From assembly GCA_018715545.1 (NCBI GenBank), contig DVLK01000098.1, forward strand, positions 1-64,000: a stretch of DNA of 64,000 bases. Reading direction: 5' to 3'. This stretch comes from Candidatus Caccovivens faecavium. GTDB taxonomy: Bacteria > Bacillota > Clostridia > Christensenellales > UBA1242. The translations under genes were made by a program, and so were the position numbers. Below are positions 41,665 to 51,109 of this stretch, one piece after another; position 1 is the stretch's first letter, and the number at the start of each line of letters is the position of its first letter. The notes under the pieces were generated by a model that saw nothing but the letters and a program-made list of their open reading frames with translations, did no database searches and had not been told where the DNA came from.

Positions 41665-44124
41665 TTGGCAAATCAATTAAACGGACTTAAAACAATAAAC
41701 AACTTACAGAGAGATGGCTCTTTGCAGAATTTATTATTATCTATCAAAAATTCTAAGCTTGAACTTGATACTTTTTCTAAAAAATTGCAAGAGAAAAAGC
41801 AGATTTTACAGGCAAAGCTGAGAGAGGAAGAAAAGGTAAAGGCTGAGGAAAATTTAAAAGCAAACACTATTGAAGAAAAACAAAAGGAAACACCCATAGT
41901 TACATCAACAACTTCAAAGCCTATTGAGGAGAAGAAGGAGTTTAAGCCAGGCGAAAATAAAAATAATTTCCGAAAGTTTGACAATAAGTTTGATAAAGAT
42001 AAGTTCCAGAATAGGAATTTTGCGGGAGCCAAGCCACAAAACAAACCTCCTTTTAACAAAAACGCACAGCAAAAGAATGGCAACAAGCCTTTTGTTTCAA
42101 CCAAAGCTAATAACTATAAAAGCTTTGCTCCAACTGAAAGCAGTGCCGTTTTAGCTCAACCAGAACGCAACTTTGGCAATAAGAATAAGCGTAGAAATGT
42201 TGAGGAAACTAAAAAGCAAAATCAGAAGCAAAAGAATATGGAGCGTTACGCTGGCAAAGATAACAATATCTATGTGCTTGATGATGAGAACGGCTTTGAA
42301 GAAACTATAATGGGTTCACGAAAACTTATAAAGAAGAAAAAAGAGGTGCAAATGGTTATTGCTCCTAAAATTACTCATGCTGTTTTAACATCAAGAGAAA
42401 TAACAATCAAAGATTTGAGTGAAAAGATAGGTAAACCTGTTTCAGAATTAGTTAAAAAGTGTATGCTTCTTGGCATCATGGCAACAATTAATAGCACCAT
42501 TGATTTTGATACGGCAGAACTTATTTGCTCTGATTTTGGTATAACGCTAGAACTTAAACTTGATAAATCTTATGAAGAAAAACTTATTGATATTTCAAGT
42601 GAAGATGATGATAAGAATATGGTTAAGCGTCCACCTGTTGTAACTGTTATGGGGCATGTTGACCATGGTAAGACATCCCTCCTTGATGCTTTCAGAAAAA
42701 GCAACGTGGTTCTTGGCGAAGCGGGAGGTATAACACAAAAAATAGGCGCATATCAAATTACATTCAATAATGAAAAAATTACTTTCATAGACACACCAGG
42801 TCACGCAGCATTTACAAAGATGCGTGCGCGTGGTGCTGAGGTGACTGATATTGCTATTTTGGTGGTTGCGGCGGATGATGGTATAATGCCTCAAACTGTG
42901 GAAGCAATAAATCACATTAAGGCTGCAAAAGTACCAATGATAGTGGCAATAAATAAAATGGATAAGCCAGGCGCTAATCCAGATCGAGTTATGCAACAAT
43001 TGACCGAACATGGTATTTTACCTGAAAAATGGGGTGGTGAAGCAATATGTATTCCTATTTCGGCAAAAACAGGTATGGGGCTTGATGAGCTTAAAAAGAT
43101 GATACTCTTGGTTGCTGAAATGGAAAACCTAAAAGCTAATCCTAACCGTAAAGCAACCGGTGTTGTTATCGAAGCCGAACTCGATAAATCGCGCGGACCA
43201 GTGGCAACAGTACTTGTTAAAAATGGTACGCTTAAAGTTGGAGATTCCATCATCAGTGGTATAACTTATGGTAAGGTTAAGGCGATGTTTGATGAAAACG
43301 GTAAGCAGGTTAAAAAAGCTCCACCATCGACACCTGTCGCTGTTATGGGCTTTAATGATGTTCCATCGTCTGGTGACCAAGTTTATGCTGTGGAAGATAG
43401 CTTATCTAAACAGGTTATTAACGAAAGAATTAATAAGATTAAAGCAGAGCGCGCAAAACAAACCTCAGGTGTTAGTGCAGATGACTTTATGTCAAGAATA
43501 CATGAAGGAAGCTTAAAGAACTTAAATATCATAATAAAAGCTGATACGCAAGGTTCAGTTGAAGCGTTACGAGGCTCATTAGAGGCTATTAGAAACGAAG
43601 AAGTAAAGGTTGTTACAATTCATAGCGGTGCGGGGGCAATCACAGAAAGTGACTTAATTTTGGCTCAAACAACAGGTGCTATCGTCATTGCATTTAACAT
43701 AAAAACACCGTCTAAAATCATGCAAATGGCTGAATCTCTCAAAGTTACAGTTTTTGAAACACGCATAATTTATGAAGCAATTGATGAAATAACCAAACTA
43801 TCGAAAGGCATGATGACAACAAAATATGAAGAGAAATATATCGGAAGTGCAGAAATTAGAGCGGTATTTAAACTTTCTAGCGCAGGAAAGATTGCAGGAA
43901 GCTATGTTACTGACGGTAAAATTCAGCGTAATTCTATTGCAAAAATCAAGCGTGGCAATGAAACAATCGCTGAAACCACTGTTGAATCTCTTAAAATTGT
44001 TAAAGATGAAAAAGCAGAAGTTGCAAAAGGCTTTGAGTGTGGTGTCAAATTTAAAGATAATGTTGATTTTGAGGAAGGAGATATGGTGGAATATTATATT
44101 AAAGAAGAGGTTAAGAGAGATTAA
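41665..44124 (+). CDS. infB: Translation initiation factor IF-2
   Basis: 819 residues; GTPase that places initiator tRNA on the 30S subunit. Starts at TTG with AAAGGAGAG upstream. Variable Lys/Asn-rich N-terminus (1-225), IF2-N (about 250-300), then the G domain: GHVDHGKTSLLDAF (G1), GGITQKIGAYQ, DTPGHAAFTKMRARG (G3), NKMDKPGANPD (G4). C-terminal domains III-IV complete. A terminator overlaps the stop codon. Confidence 0.97.
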   Translation: MANQLNGLKTINNLQRDGSLQNLLLSIKNSKLELDTFSKKLQEKKQILQAKLREEEKVKAEENLKANTIEEKQKETPIVTSTTSKPIEEKKEFKPGENKNNFRKFDNKFDKDKFQNRNFAGAKPQNKPPFNKNAQQKNGNKPFVSTKANNYKSFAPTESSAVLAQPERNFGNKNKRRNVEETKKQNQKQKNMERYAGKDNNIYVLDDENGFEETIMGSRKLIKKKKEVQMVIAPKITHAVLTSREITIKDLSEKIGKPVSELVKKCMLLGIMATINSTIDFDTAELICSDFGITLELKLDKSYEEKLIDISSEDDDKNMVKRPPVVTVMGHVDHGKTSLLDAFRKSNVVLGEAGGITQKIGAYQITFNNEKITFIDTPGHAAFTKMRARGAEVTDIAILVVAADDGIMPQTVEAINHIKAAKVPMIVAINKMDKPGANPDRVMQQLTEHGILPEKWGGEAICIPISAKTGMGLDELKKMILLVAEMENLKANPNRKATGVVIEAELDKSRGPVATVLVKNGTLKVGDSIISGITYGKVKAMFDENGKQVKKAPPSTPVAVMGFNDVPSSGDQVYAVEDSLSKQVINERINKIKAERAKQTSGVSADDFMSRIHEGSLKNLNIIIKADTQGSVEALRGSLEAIRNEEVKVVTIHSGAGAITESDLILAQTTGAIVIAFNIKTPSKIMQMAESLKVTVFETRIIYEAIDEITKLSKGMMTTKYEEKYIGSAEIRAVFKLSSAGKIAGSYVTDGKIQRNSIAKIKRGNETIAETTVESLKIVKDEKAEVAKGFECGVKFKDNVDFEEGDMVEYYIKEEVKRD

Positions 44125-44135
44125 TCTCTTTTTTA
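44113..44135 (+). terminator. Terminator at the end of infB
   Basis: AAGAGA (44113-44118) with TCTCTT (44125-44130), loop GATTAA, then TTTT; the stem overlaps the stop codon. Ends the rimP-infB operon. Confidence 0.7.
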
Positions 44136-44146
44136 TTTAATTTCCT

Positions 44147-44174
44147 TTGTTTTTTTGAAGAAATTTTATATAAT
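44147..44174 (+). promoter_or_regulatory. Promoter of rbfA-nrnA-truB
   Basis: TTGTTT (44147-44152), 16-nt spacer, TATAAT (44169-44174). The predicted start near 44181 coincides with the first base of a long-range stem. Confidence 0.65.
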
Positions 44175-44180
44175 AGATAC

Positions 44181-44270
44181 AGCGAAAGAATATAGTAGCT
44201 AGACAAAGTTTTAAAAGAGATAATTTAATCTTATTAAAAAACTTTTTGTTAAAGTCTTTATTCCTTCGCT
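44181..44270 (+). promoter_or_regulatory. Candidate structured leader of rbfA
   Basis: AGCGAAAGAATA (44181-44192) pairs with TATTCCTTCGCT (44259-44270), 11 of 12 positions. Inside are AGAC (44201-44204) with GTCT (44254-44257), AAAGTTTT with AAAACTTT (44205-44212, 44237-44244), and a small apical hairpin. The base of the structure starts at the predicted +1. No known riboswitch class is recognised. Confidence 0.5.
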
Positions 44271-44314
44271 TTCGATAAACATACTAAAAACAATAGTAGT
44301 ATTATGGAGGTAAT

Positions 44315-44683
44315 ATGTCTAACAGGCAGGAACGCGCAAATAGCGAAATTCAAAAATGTTTAATTGAAATAATACAGGAGAAGATGAACGACCCAAGGCT
44401 CAACAAGATTATAAGTGTGACAGAGGTTAAAGTTAGCCCTGATTTTAAATATTGTAAAGTAAAAATCAGTGTGCTTGATGTCAAAGATATTGAGGCAGTA
44501 ACCAGTGTCTTACAAAAGTCTGAGGGGTATATTAAAAAGGAACTTGGTAAAATGCTTGATATGCCATATATGCCAAAACTAAAATTTGAGGTCGATAAAG
44601 GCGCGATAAGTACATTGCGCGTGGAAGAAATCTTAAAAAATTTAAACATTCCACCTAAGGAGGAGGAAAGTGACGGCGAATGA
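44315..44683 (+). CDS. rbfA: Ribosome-binding factor A
   Basis: 122 residues; cold-shock 30S maturation factor with a KH-like fold. RANSEIQKCLIEIIQEKMNDPRL, VTEVKVSPDFKYCKVKISV and PKLKFEVDKGA are standard. TGGAGG lies upstream of the ATG. Overlaps the start of nrnA by 14 bp. Separated from infB by a terminator and a new promoter. Confidence 0.95.
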   Translation: MSNRQERANSEIQKCLIEIIQEKMNDPRLNKIISVTEVKVSPDFKYCKVKISVLDVKDIEAVTSVLQKSEGYIKKELGKMLDMPYMPKLKFEVDKGAISTLRVEEILKNLNIPPKEEESDGE

Positions 44684-45620
44684 AATAAAAAATAAGATTT
44701 GTGAAGCTAAAAACATTGCCATCTTTGGGCATCTTCATCCAGATTTAGATTGTTTTGGGGCGATGTTCGGAGCGAAGTTTCTATGTGAAAGCTTAGGCAC
44801 TAAATGCGATATGTTTAGTAATTTTTCTGATGACTTATTTTTACTTAATATTTTTCCAAAGACAGCATTTAAAGAAGAATTTAAAGAGAAAAAATATGAT
44901 TTAATCTTAATTGTTGATTGCAACTCGCTAGCTAGAATAGATGAATTATATCGTGATAAATTAATAGGTAAAAGGCTTCTCATTATCGACCATCATGAAC
45001 AGAATGAGCAAGAGGACAATGCAGATTTTTATATTAAGCCTCAAAAGTGTTCAGCGAGCATAATCATCTTTGAACTAATGGAAAAATTTGATATACAATT
45101 GACGGCGGAATATGCTACGTATTTATTCTCTGGGCTTGTTGGTGATACTGGAAGATTTTTGCATACAAATACGGATGCTAGCGCTTTTATTTGCGCGTCA
45201 AAGCTTTTAAAGGCTGGCGCTGATATTCAAAAGGTATATGATGTTATATATCGTTCACTTACTATGAAACAAGCAAGGCTAAGAGATTTTATGTTTGCAA
45301 ATTTAAAAGATAATGGTAAAAGAGTTTGCTATTTAGCTGTAAGCGAAGAAGATTTAGTGAAACTTCATGCATCTGTCGAGGACTTAAAGATGTTTGTGGA
45401 TGATATAAATAAGATTAAAGATTACGATGTAGTTATGCTTGCTTATGAGGTTAAGCCTAAGGAATTTAAAGTTAGTCTTAGGTCAAAAAATGGAGTAATC
45501 GTATCAAATATAGCAAATAAATATGGCGGTGGTGGACATAAAATGGCTGCGGGCTTTAATCTAATAGGCAATAAATATTCGATTACAAAAAAATTGAAAG
45601 CTATATGTGAGGAATTTTAA
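44670..45620 (+). CDS. nrnA: NrnA-type DHH phosphoesterase
   Basis: 316 residues; nano-RNase that degrades very short RNAs and dephosphorylates pAp. Starts at GTG with AGGAGG upstream. Motifs: GHLHPDLDCFGA (replaces GHxxPDxDaiGS), VDCN, DHHEQNE, GDTGRFLHTN, and DHHA1 signature GGGGHKMAAGF at the end. Position between rbfA and truB is the usual one for Firmicutes. Confidence 0.94.
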   Translation: MTANEIKNKICEAKNIAIFGHLHPDLDCFGAMFGAKFLCESLGTKCDMFSNFSDDLFLLNIFPKTAFKEEFKEKKYDLILIVDCNSLARIDELYRDKLIGKRLLIIDHHEQNEQEDNADFYIKPQKCSASIIIFELMEKFDIQLTAEYATYLFSGLVGDTGRFLHTNTDASAFICASKLLKAGADIQKVYDVIYRSLTMKQARLRDFMFANLKDNGKRVCYLAVSEEDLVKLHASVEDLKMFVDDINKIKDYDVVMLAYEVKPKEFKVSLRSKNGVIVSNIANKYGGGGHKMAAGFNLIGNKYSITKKLKAICEEF

Positions 45621-46468
45621 TGCTAGAAAGTGGAATAATTTTAATAAATAAGCCAAAGGGAATTTCATCAAACAAGGTTGTAAATATTGTTAAGGCGACA
45701 CTTCACGCAAAAAAGTGCGGACATCTTGGGACCTTGGACCTTGAAGGGGAAGGGTTACTCCCGATAACAGTAAATAGCGCAACAAAGCTTTTTGATTATT
45801 TTCTAAAAAAAGATAAAACTTATGAAGCTAATTTTGTCTTTGGCTATGAAACTGACACTTTGGACACCTCAGGTACGATAGTAAAAGCTAAGGAGGTAAA
45901 TTTTACCGAAGCAGAACTAGAAGAGGCTGTAAAAGGTATGATAGGAAAATATGAGCAAATGCCACCTATTTATTCCGCCAAAAAAGTAGGAGGAAAAGTA
46001 GCGTATGTTGAAGCGCGAAAAGGGCAGGAGGTGAATTTGTCACCAAAGGAAGTTGAAATAATCTCCTTCAAAATTCTAGGCAAGGTAGGAGAAAATACAT
46101 ATCGTTTTGAAATCTCTTGTTCGAGTGGCACTTATATTCGAAGTATTGCACGCGACCTTGCATACCACCTCGGCACATATGGTAGTATGCAATGCATACT
46201 ACGCACAAGATGTGGAAAGTTCTATCTTAAAAACGCTGTAACTCTGGAAGAATTCAAAAAGGGGAATTTTAAATTAATTTCCACTGATTGCGTTTTTAAC
46301 TATGAAAAATTAGAACTAAGCGATGATGAATTTTTTAGGATTGAAAATGGGCAAACGCTTCAAAAAGAGGTGTTGGATGGAAAGTATAAACTTTATAATT
46401 CTTCCACCTTTTTAGGAATTGGAGAGTGCTATCGTAACAGTCTAAAATTAACGCTAAGGCTATTTTAA
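45620..46468 (+). CDS. truB: tRNA pseudouridine(55) synthase
   Basis: 282 residues; forms pseudouridine 55 in the T-loop of tRNAs. Catalytic motif GHLGTLDLEGEGLLPI (the catalytic Asp is in GTLD; the following Pro of the usual GTLDP is Leu here). Other motifs: YEQMPPIYSAKKVGG and SCSSGTYIRSIARDL. The C-terminal domain is present. It abuts nrnA with one shared base. ribF, which often follows, is absent. Confidence 0.95.
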   Translation: MLESGIILINKPKGISSNKVVNIVKATLHAKKCGHLGTLDLEGEGLLPITVNSATKLFDYFLKKDKTYEANFVFGYETDTLDTSGTIVKAKEVNFTEAELEEAVKGMIGKYEQMPPIYSAKKVGGKVAYVEARKGQEVNLSPKEVEIISFKILGKVGENTYRFEISCSSGTYIRSIARDLAYHLGTYGSMQCILRTRCGKFYLKNAVTLEEFKKGNFKLISTDCVFNYEKLELSDDEFFRIENGQTLQKEVLDGKYKLYNSSTFLGIGECYRNSLKLTLRLF

Positions 46469-46556
46469 TTTTATGTTAGAATATTAGAAAATTATAAAAA
46501 TGTATCAATTTAAAATTTAATTAAAAGAAGCAAAAATTTAATAATAGGAGATAAAT

Positions 46557-47420
46557 ATGTCTAAAATTTTATTTGGACCTGCGGGCAACAGTCAGTCATT
46601 TTTTGATGAAGGACACTCTACCACTTTGGAAACTCCAAAATGGATTAGTGAGCGTGGGCTTGACCTCTTTGAATATAGCTTTGGTCAAGGCTATCGCATG
46701 AGCACGGAAACAGCGATTAAAATTGGGGAAGAATTTAAAAAATACAACATTGAAATGTCAGTTCATGCTCCATACTTTATCAATTTTGCCAACCCTGACG
46801 AAGAGATGTATGCAAAAAGTGTCGGTTATCTCACAACAGGTATCAAATTCTTAAAAAATTTTGGCGCAAAGAGAATGGTGTTTCATCCTGCTTCCTGCGG
46901 AAAACTATCGCGCGAAGAGGCGGTGAAACTTATGACAGATAGACTAAAAGCCACTATGCCAAAACTTGAAGAGGAACTAGGGGACGAGCTTTATCTCTGT
47001 CCTGAAACGATGGGAAAAACTATGCAGATTGGCACTTATAAGGAGATAATTGACCTTTGCACTATTTCTCCGCGTCTTCTTCCTACTTTTGATTTTGGAC
47101 ATATAAATGCTCTGACGCAAGGCACTTTAAAATCGGCAGATGATTATAAACGCATTTTTGATTATGCTTTTGAAAAGTTAGGAGATAGAACAAAAATAGC
47201 ACACATTCACTTTTCAAAGATACAATATGGAGCTAAGGGTGAAATCAGGCATTTGACTTTTGAAGATGATATTTATGGACCTAAATTTGAAGATTTGGTC
47301 AATGTTTTAATTGATTATGACCTTTCTTGTCATGTAATTTGTGAGTCATCTGGCACAATGGCAGAAGATAGCAAAACGATGAAAGATATTTATCTTAAAA
47401 CGCTTGCAAATCATAAATAG
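46557..47420 (+). CDS. nfo: Endonuclease IV-like AP endonuclease
   Basis: 287 residues, TIM-barrel of the AP endonuclease family 2. Metal-ligand pattern is visible: VHAPYFINFANP (His), MVFHPASCG (His), LCPETMGK (Glu), FDFGHINAL (Asp, His), IAHIHFSKIQYG (His), and a final CHVICESSG (Glu). Cleaves abasic sites in DNA. ATAGGAG lies upstream. Some divergence from E. coli Nfo leaves a sugar-isomerase-like relative as a less likely option. Confidence 0.82.
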   Translation: MSKILFGPAGNSQSFFDEGHSTTLETPKWISERGLDLFEYSFGQGYRMSTETAIKIGEEFKKYNIEMSVHAPYFINFANPDEEMYAKSVGYLTTGIKFLKNFGAKRMVFHPASCGKLSREEAVKLMTDRLKATMPKLEEELGDELYLCPETMGKTMQIGTYKEIIDLCTISPRLLPTFDFGHINALTQGTLKSADDYKRIFDYAFEKLGDRTKIAHIHFSKIQYGAKGEIRHLTFEDDIYGPKFEDLVNVLIDYDLSCHVICESSGTMAEDSKTMKDIYLKTLANHK

Positions 47421-47553
47421 GTATGTTATAATAAATAAAGTTGTTGGTGTCACAAAACACCGATTTAAATTTTATCAAAGTATTTGGCATAGATATTATA
47501 ATTTGTCAATTTGTACTAGATGAAATAAAAATTTATAGATAGGAGAAAAAAAT

Positions 47554-48114
47554 ATGGTATCAGCAGGAGATTTTAGAAAAGGAACAACTTTCGAAATGGA
47601 CGGAGCAGTTTACAGCGTCGTTGACTTTTTACATGTAAAGCCAGGGAAAGGCTCTCCATTTGTTAGAGCAAAGATTAAAAATGTTATGACAGGGCAAGTT
47701 AGAGAAGATACATTTAACCCTAGTGATAAATTCCAAGAGGCAGTGATTGAAAAGAAAGATATGCTTTATCTTTATAACGATGGCGATTTATACTACTTCA
47801 TGGACAACGAAACATTTGAGCAAATGCCACTCAACAAGGATGTAGTTGCAGATGTTCTAAATTTCGTTACAGAAAACATGAACACTACCATGTATATGTA
47901 TAAGGGCGTGCCTTTCGCAGTTTATCCACCAACATTTGTAGAACTTGAAGTGGTTGACACAGAGCCTGGTATTCAAGGCGATACTTCAAAGGCTTCAAAA
48001 AAGCCAGCTAAACTCATTACAGGTTATACTATCAATGTTCCACTTTTTGTCAATATCGGCGACATCATAAGAGTGGACACGCGTGACGGCTCATACATGG
48101 AAAAAGTTAAGTAA
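47554..48114 (+). CDS. efp: Elongation factor P
   Basis: 186 residues; relieves ribosome stalling at proline runs. N-terminal KOW-like domain with [16 protein letters not shown], whose loop lysine is the usual modification site, then two OB domains with the C-terminal signature [28 protein letters not shown] in pieces. AGGAG precedes the ATG. Monocistronic, with a terminator downstream. Confidence 0.97.
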   Translation: MVSAGDFRKGTTFEMDGAVYSVVDFLHVKPGKGSPFVRAKIKNVMTGQVREDTFNPSDKFQEAVIEKKDMLYLYNDGDLYYFMDNETFEQMPLNKDVVADVLNFVTENMNTTMYMYKGVPFAVYPPTFVELEVVDTEPGIQGDTSKASKKPAKLITGYTINVPLFVNIGDIIRVDTRDGSYMEKVK

Positions 48115-48179
48115 TTTTTTTGTTTAACTTTAACCTTTATACTTTTGAATTAATGTATAAAAACAATTTAATTTATGAT

Positions 48180-48211
48180 AAAGATTAATCATTTAAGATT
48201 AGTCTTTTTTG
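48180..48211 (+). terminator. Intrinsic terminator after efp
   Basis: 11-bp stem (48180-48190 with 48197-48207, one G-U), loop ATTTAA, T-run. Confidence 0.82.
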
Positions 48212-48319
48212 TATTATCTTAAAATTTACTTGATTTATTTTTATATTTATTTTATACTTATCTAGTATATTGTGTGCTAATATTCGGCATGCAAAGATTT
48301 GATTTAATAGAGGGATGAT

Positions 48320-50743
48320 ATGTTAGATAAAAAATACAACATTCAAGAAAAAGAAGCAAAGTGGCAAAAATATTGGCAGGAAAATGGAATATATAAATTT
48401 GACCCAAAATCTAATAAGCCTACCTTTTCCATTGACACACCTCCACCAACTGTCAGCGGTAAGCTTCATATCGGACACATTTCTGGCTTCACACAGGCAG
48501 ATATGATTGCTCGTTATCATCGTATGCAAGGGAAAAATCTTTTTTACCCTCTTGGATTTGACAATAATGGGCTTCCAACAGAACTACTAGTAGAGAAAGA
48601 GAAAAAAATCCGTGCTCATACATTGCCACGCGAAGAATTTACTGAAATTGCACTTGAACTAGTTTCTAAATATAACCAATCATATCGTGATATGATGGTA
48701 AAAGCTGGTATGTCTTGCGATTTAGATTTAGGTTATAACACGATTGACAAGAAAAGTCAAAAGACAAGCCAAAAGTCTTTTATCGAACTTGCAAAGAAAG
48801 GGATTGCATACCGCGCAAATAAGCCTTCGCCTTGGTGTTGTAAGTGTAGGACAAGTGTAGCAGAATTAGAGCTTGACGATAAAGAACTTGATAGTATATT
48901 TAACTATTTGAACTTCAAATTGGCGGATGGCTCAGGAACTATTCCTATCGCCACAACGCGTCCTGAGTTTTTGCCAGCATGCGTAGCTATCTTTGTTAAT
49001 CCAGAGGATGAAAGATATGCAAAGCTTATCGGTAAAAAAGTTAAAGTGCCACTTTTTGAAGAAAACGAAGTGACTGTGCTTGCAGATAGCAAGGTTGGAA
49101 TTGACAAAGGAACAGGCATAGTTATGTGTTGCACTTTCGGTGACCAAACTGATGTTGAGTGGTGGAGAGAATACAAACTCCCGCTTAAACAAGCGATCGA
49201 CGAGGGTGGCAGAATGACAGAAATTGCGGGCAAATATGCCGGCATGAAGGTGCTTGAAGCGAGAAAAGCAGTTATTGAAGATTTGAAGGCGGAGGGGTAT
49301 ATATATAAACAAGAGCCTATAAAGCACTCAGTTAAAGTTCACGAGAGATGCGAAGAACCTATCGAATTTCTCTCTAAAAAGCAGTGGTTTATTAAAACTT
49401 CCACGCCGGAACTCAAAAAGAAATGGGCAGAGCTTGGCGAGGAACTCATTTGGCATCCAGAGAGTATGAAAGTGAGATATATGACTTGGGTGAATAACTT
49501 AAATCAAGATTGGTCAATCTCGCGTCAACGCTATTTCGGCGTGCCATTTCCTGTGTGGTATTGTGCTGATTGTGGCGAGCCTATATTTGCTGATGAAAAA
49601 GATTTACCAGTTAATCCTCTAACAGATAAGCCAAAGGATGCAGTTTGCCATAAGTGTGGCTCATCAAACTTCATTCCAGAAAGCGATGTTATGGACACTT
49701 GGGCAACATCTTCTGTTACTCCACAAATTAATTGTAATTGGGCAGATGATGAAGAGGGTTGCAAGAAGCGTATGCCAATGGATATGCGCTTTTGCGGGCG
49801 CGATATTATCACAACTTGGAGTCTTAGAACGATAATTAAGGCGTATTATCACCAAAACTGCCTGCCTTGGAAGATGCTTATAGTTAACGGTTGGGTTATG
49901 GCAGATAAAGGTATAAAAATTAGCAAACACCTATCAAATTCAAAAATGGACTTGCAGGAAATTCTTTCCACTTATGGGGCAGATGTCGTTAGATATTGGT
50001 GCGCAATCGGAGCATATGGCAGAGATGTTATGTTCAGTGATGACGGACTAAAAGACGGCTACAAGCTTTTAAATAAGCTTTGGAATGCATCAAAATTTGT
50101 GCTTTCATTCTTAGAGTATTATACTCCAAATAAACCTAAGACAATTTTGCCAATGGATAGGTATATCATGCATAAGTTTAATGATGCCTATAAAAAGACT
50201 TGTGCACAATATGATAATGTCGAAATGGGATATGCTAAGGCAGAAATTGAAAAGTTCTTTTGGAATTTCTGCGATAACTACATTGAGCTTGCTAAAAATC
50301 GTCTATATAAGCCAGAAGTATATGGAGAGGACACAAAAGCTTCTGCGCAGTGGGCTTGCTATAATGTGCTTTTAGGCATGCTAAAACTTTTCGCTATAAC
50401 AATGCCTCATATAACGGAAGAAATTTATCAAGATTATTTCAGGAAATTTGAAAACGAAAAGAGTATTCATCTTTGCGTATTAAAGCCAATTGAAATTGAA
50501 AATGAAGATAACATTATTGAAAATGGTGATGAAGTATTAGATATTGTTTCAAGGGTAAGACAGTTCAAAAGCGAAAATAAGCTCAGTCTTAAAACGGAAA
50601 TTGAAAATATGACCATTCAAAGCGAAAAAATTTCGTTCATCAAAGAGTGTGAGGACGACATCAAGGCGGTTACCTCAGTGCGTGAGCTTAAATATAAGGA
50701 TGGAGATTTTGCAGTTACAATTGGCAAAGTGATAGAAGATTAA
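48320..50743 (+). CDS. valS: Valyl-tRNA synthetase, type 2 (archaeal/rickettsial type)
   Basis: 807 residues; charges tRNA-Val. HIGH motif in SGKLHIGHISGFTQADMIARY, preceded by FSIDTPPPTVSG, and FYPLGFDNNGLPTE, the pattern of type-2 ValRS rather than the common bacterial form. Editing domain near 200-330 (IPIATTRPEFLPACVAIFVN). The second class I signature, normally KMSKS, reads KISKH. Zinc-like pairs CCKC and CADC/CHKC are present. No T-box is found upstream. Probably acquired by transfer in an ancestor. Confidence 0.93.
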   Translation: MLDKKYNIQEKEAKWQKYWQENGIYKFDPKSNKPTFSIDTPPPTVSGKLHIGHISGFTQADMIARYHRMQGKNLFYPLGFDNNGLPTELLVEKEKKIRAHTLPREEFTEIALELVSKYNQSYRDMMVKAGMSCDLDLGYNTIDKKSQKTSQKSFIELAKKGIAYRANKPSPWCCKCRTSVAELELDDKELDSIFNYLNFKLADGSGTIPIATTRPEFLPACVAIFVNPEDERYAKLIGKKVKVPLFEENEVTVLADSKVGIDKGTGIVMCCTFGDQTDVEWWREYKLPLKQAIDEGGRMTEIAGKYAGMKVLEARKAVIEDLKAEGYIYKQEPIKHSVKVHERCEEPIEFLSKKQWFIKTSTPELKKKWAELGEELIWHPESMKVRYMTWVNNLNQDWSISRQRYFGVPFPVWYCADCGEPIFADEKDLPVNPLTDKPKDAVCHKCGSSNFIPESDVMDTWATSSVTPQINCNWADDEEGCKKRMPMDMRFCGRDIITTWSLRTIIKAYYHQNCLPWKMLIVNGWVMADKGIKISKHLSNSKMDLQEILSTYGADVVRYWCAIGAYGRDVMFSDDGLKDGYKLLNKLWNASKFVLSFLEYYTPNKPKTILPMDRYIMHKFNDAYKKTCAQYDNVEMGYAKAEIEKFFWNFCDNYIELAKNRLYKPEVYGEDTKASAQWACYNVLLGMLKLFAITMPHITEEIYQDYFRKFENEKSIHLCVLKPIEIENEDNIIENGDEVLDIVSRVRQFKSENKLSLKTEIENMTIQSEKISFIKECEDDIKAVTSVRELKYKDGDFAVTIGKVIED

Positions 50744-50793
50744 TCTTCAATAATCATTTTAATAATTCTTTTTGCAAGCAAATTTTGAACATT

Positions 50794-50826
50794 AAAACGC
50801 TTTGACTTTGGTCAGAGTGTTTTTTA
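50794..50826 (+). terminator. Intrinsic terminator after valS
   Basis: 13-bp stem (50794-50806 with 50811-50823, two G-U), TTTG loop, ending in T-run. Confidence 0.82.
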
Positions 50827-50919
50827 ATGGTTATAATTTAGATTATATGTATATTTTTCTTAAATTCAAGCACAATATTACTAACAAGGAAACATCCTTG
50901 GGAAAACGGGAGGTAAACT

Positions 50920-51066
50920 ATGTTCGGAAAGAAAAAAGCGTCCAGAAAGAACGCTAATTCAGAAGCATCCAGCGAGAGTGCTTCAAGAGCAAAGAGCTGT
51001 GAGGCAGGAAAAGAAGCTAAATCTAGCAAAAACTGCAAAAGTTCTAGTGCGAAAAACTGCAAATAG
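50920..51066 (+). CDS. 48-residue Ser/Lys-rich small protein
   Basis: A very small gene with GGGAGG before its ATG and a strong terminator after it. The protein starts MFGKKKASRKNANSEASS, is basic, made largely of Ser, Lys, Ala and Asn, and has three cysteines, two in the repeated ending SKNCKSSSAKNCK. A hairpin AAGGA/TCCTT (about 50887-50900) lies just before the ribosome-binding site. Low-complexity composition suggests a disordered or nucleic-acid-associated peptide, perhaps spore related; I cannot assign a family. Confidence 0.65.
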   Translation: MFGKKKASRKNANSEASSESASRAKSCEAGKEAKSSKNCKSSSAKNCK

Positions 51067-51080
51067 TTGTTTCTCGTAGA

Positions 51081-51107
51081 AAAAACGCTTTTAAAAAGCG
51101 TTTTTTT
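51081..51107 (+). terminator. Terminator after the 48-residue gene
   Basis: 11-bp stem AAAAACGCTTT (51081-51091) with AAAGCGTTTTT (51095-51105), T-run beyond; may also serve the convergent minus-strand gene. Confidence 0.88.
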
Positions 51108-51109
51108 AT

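Noticed and set aside
48115..48319. T-box before valS
   Set aside because: No T-box sequence or specifier; only the efp terminator and AT-rich sequence are present.
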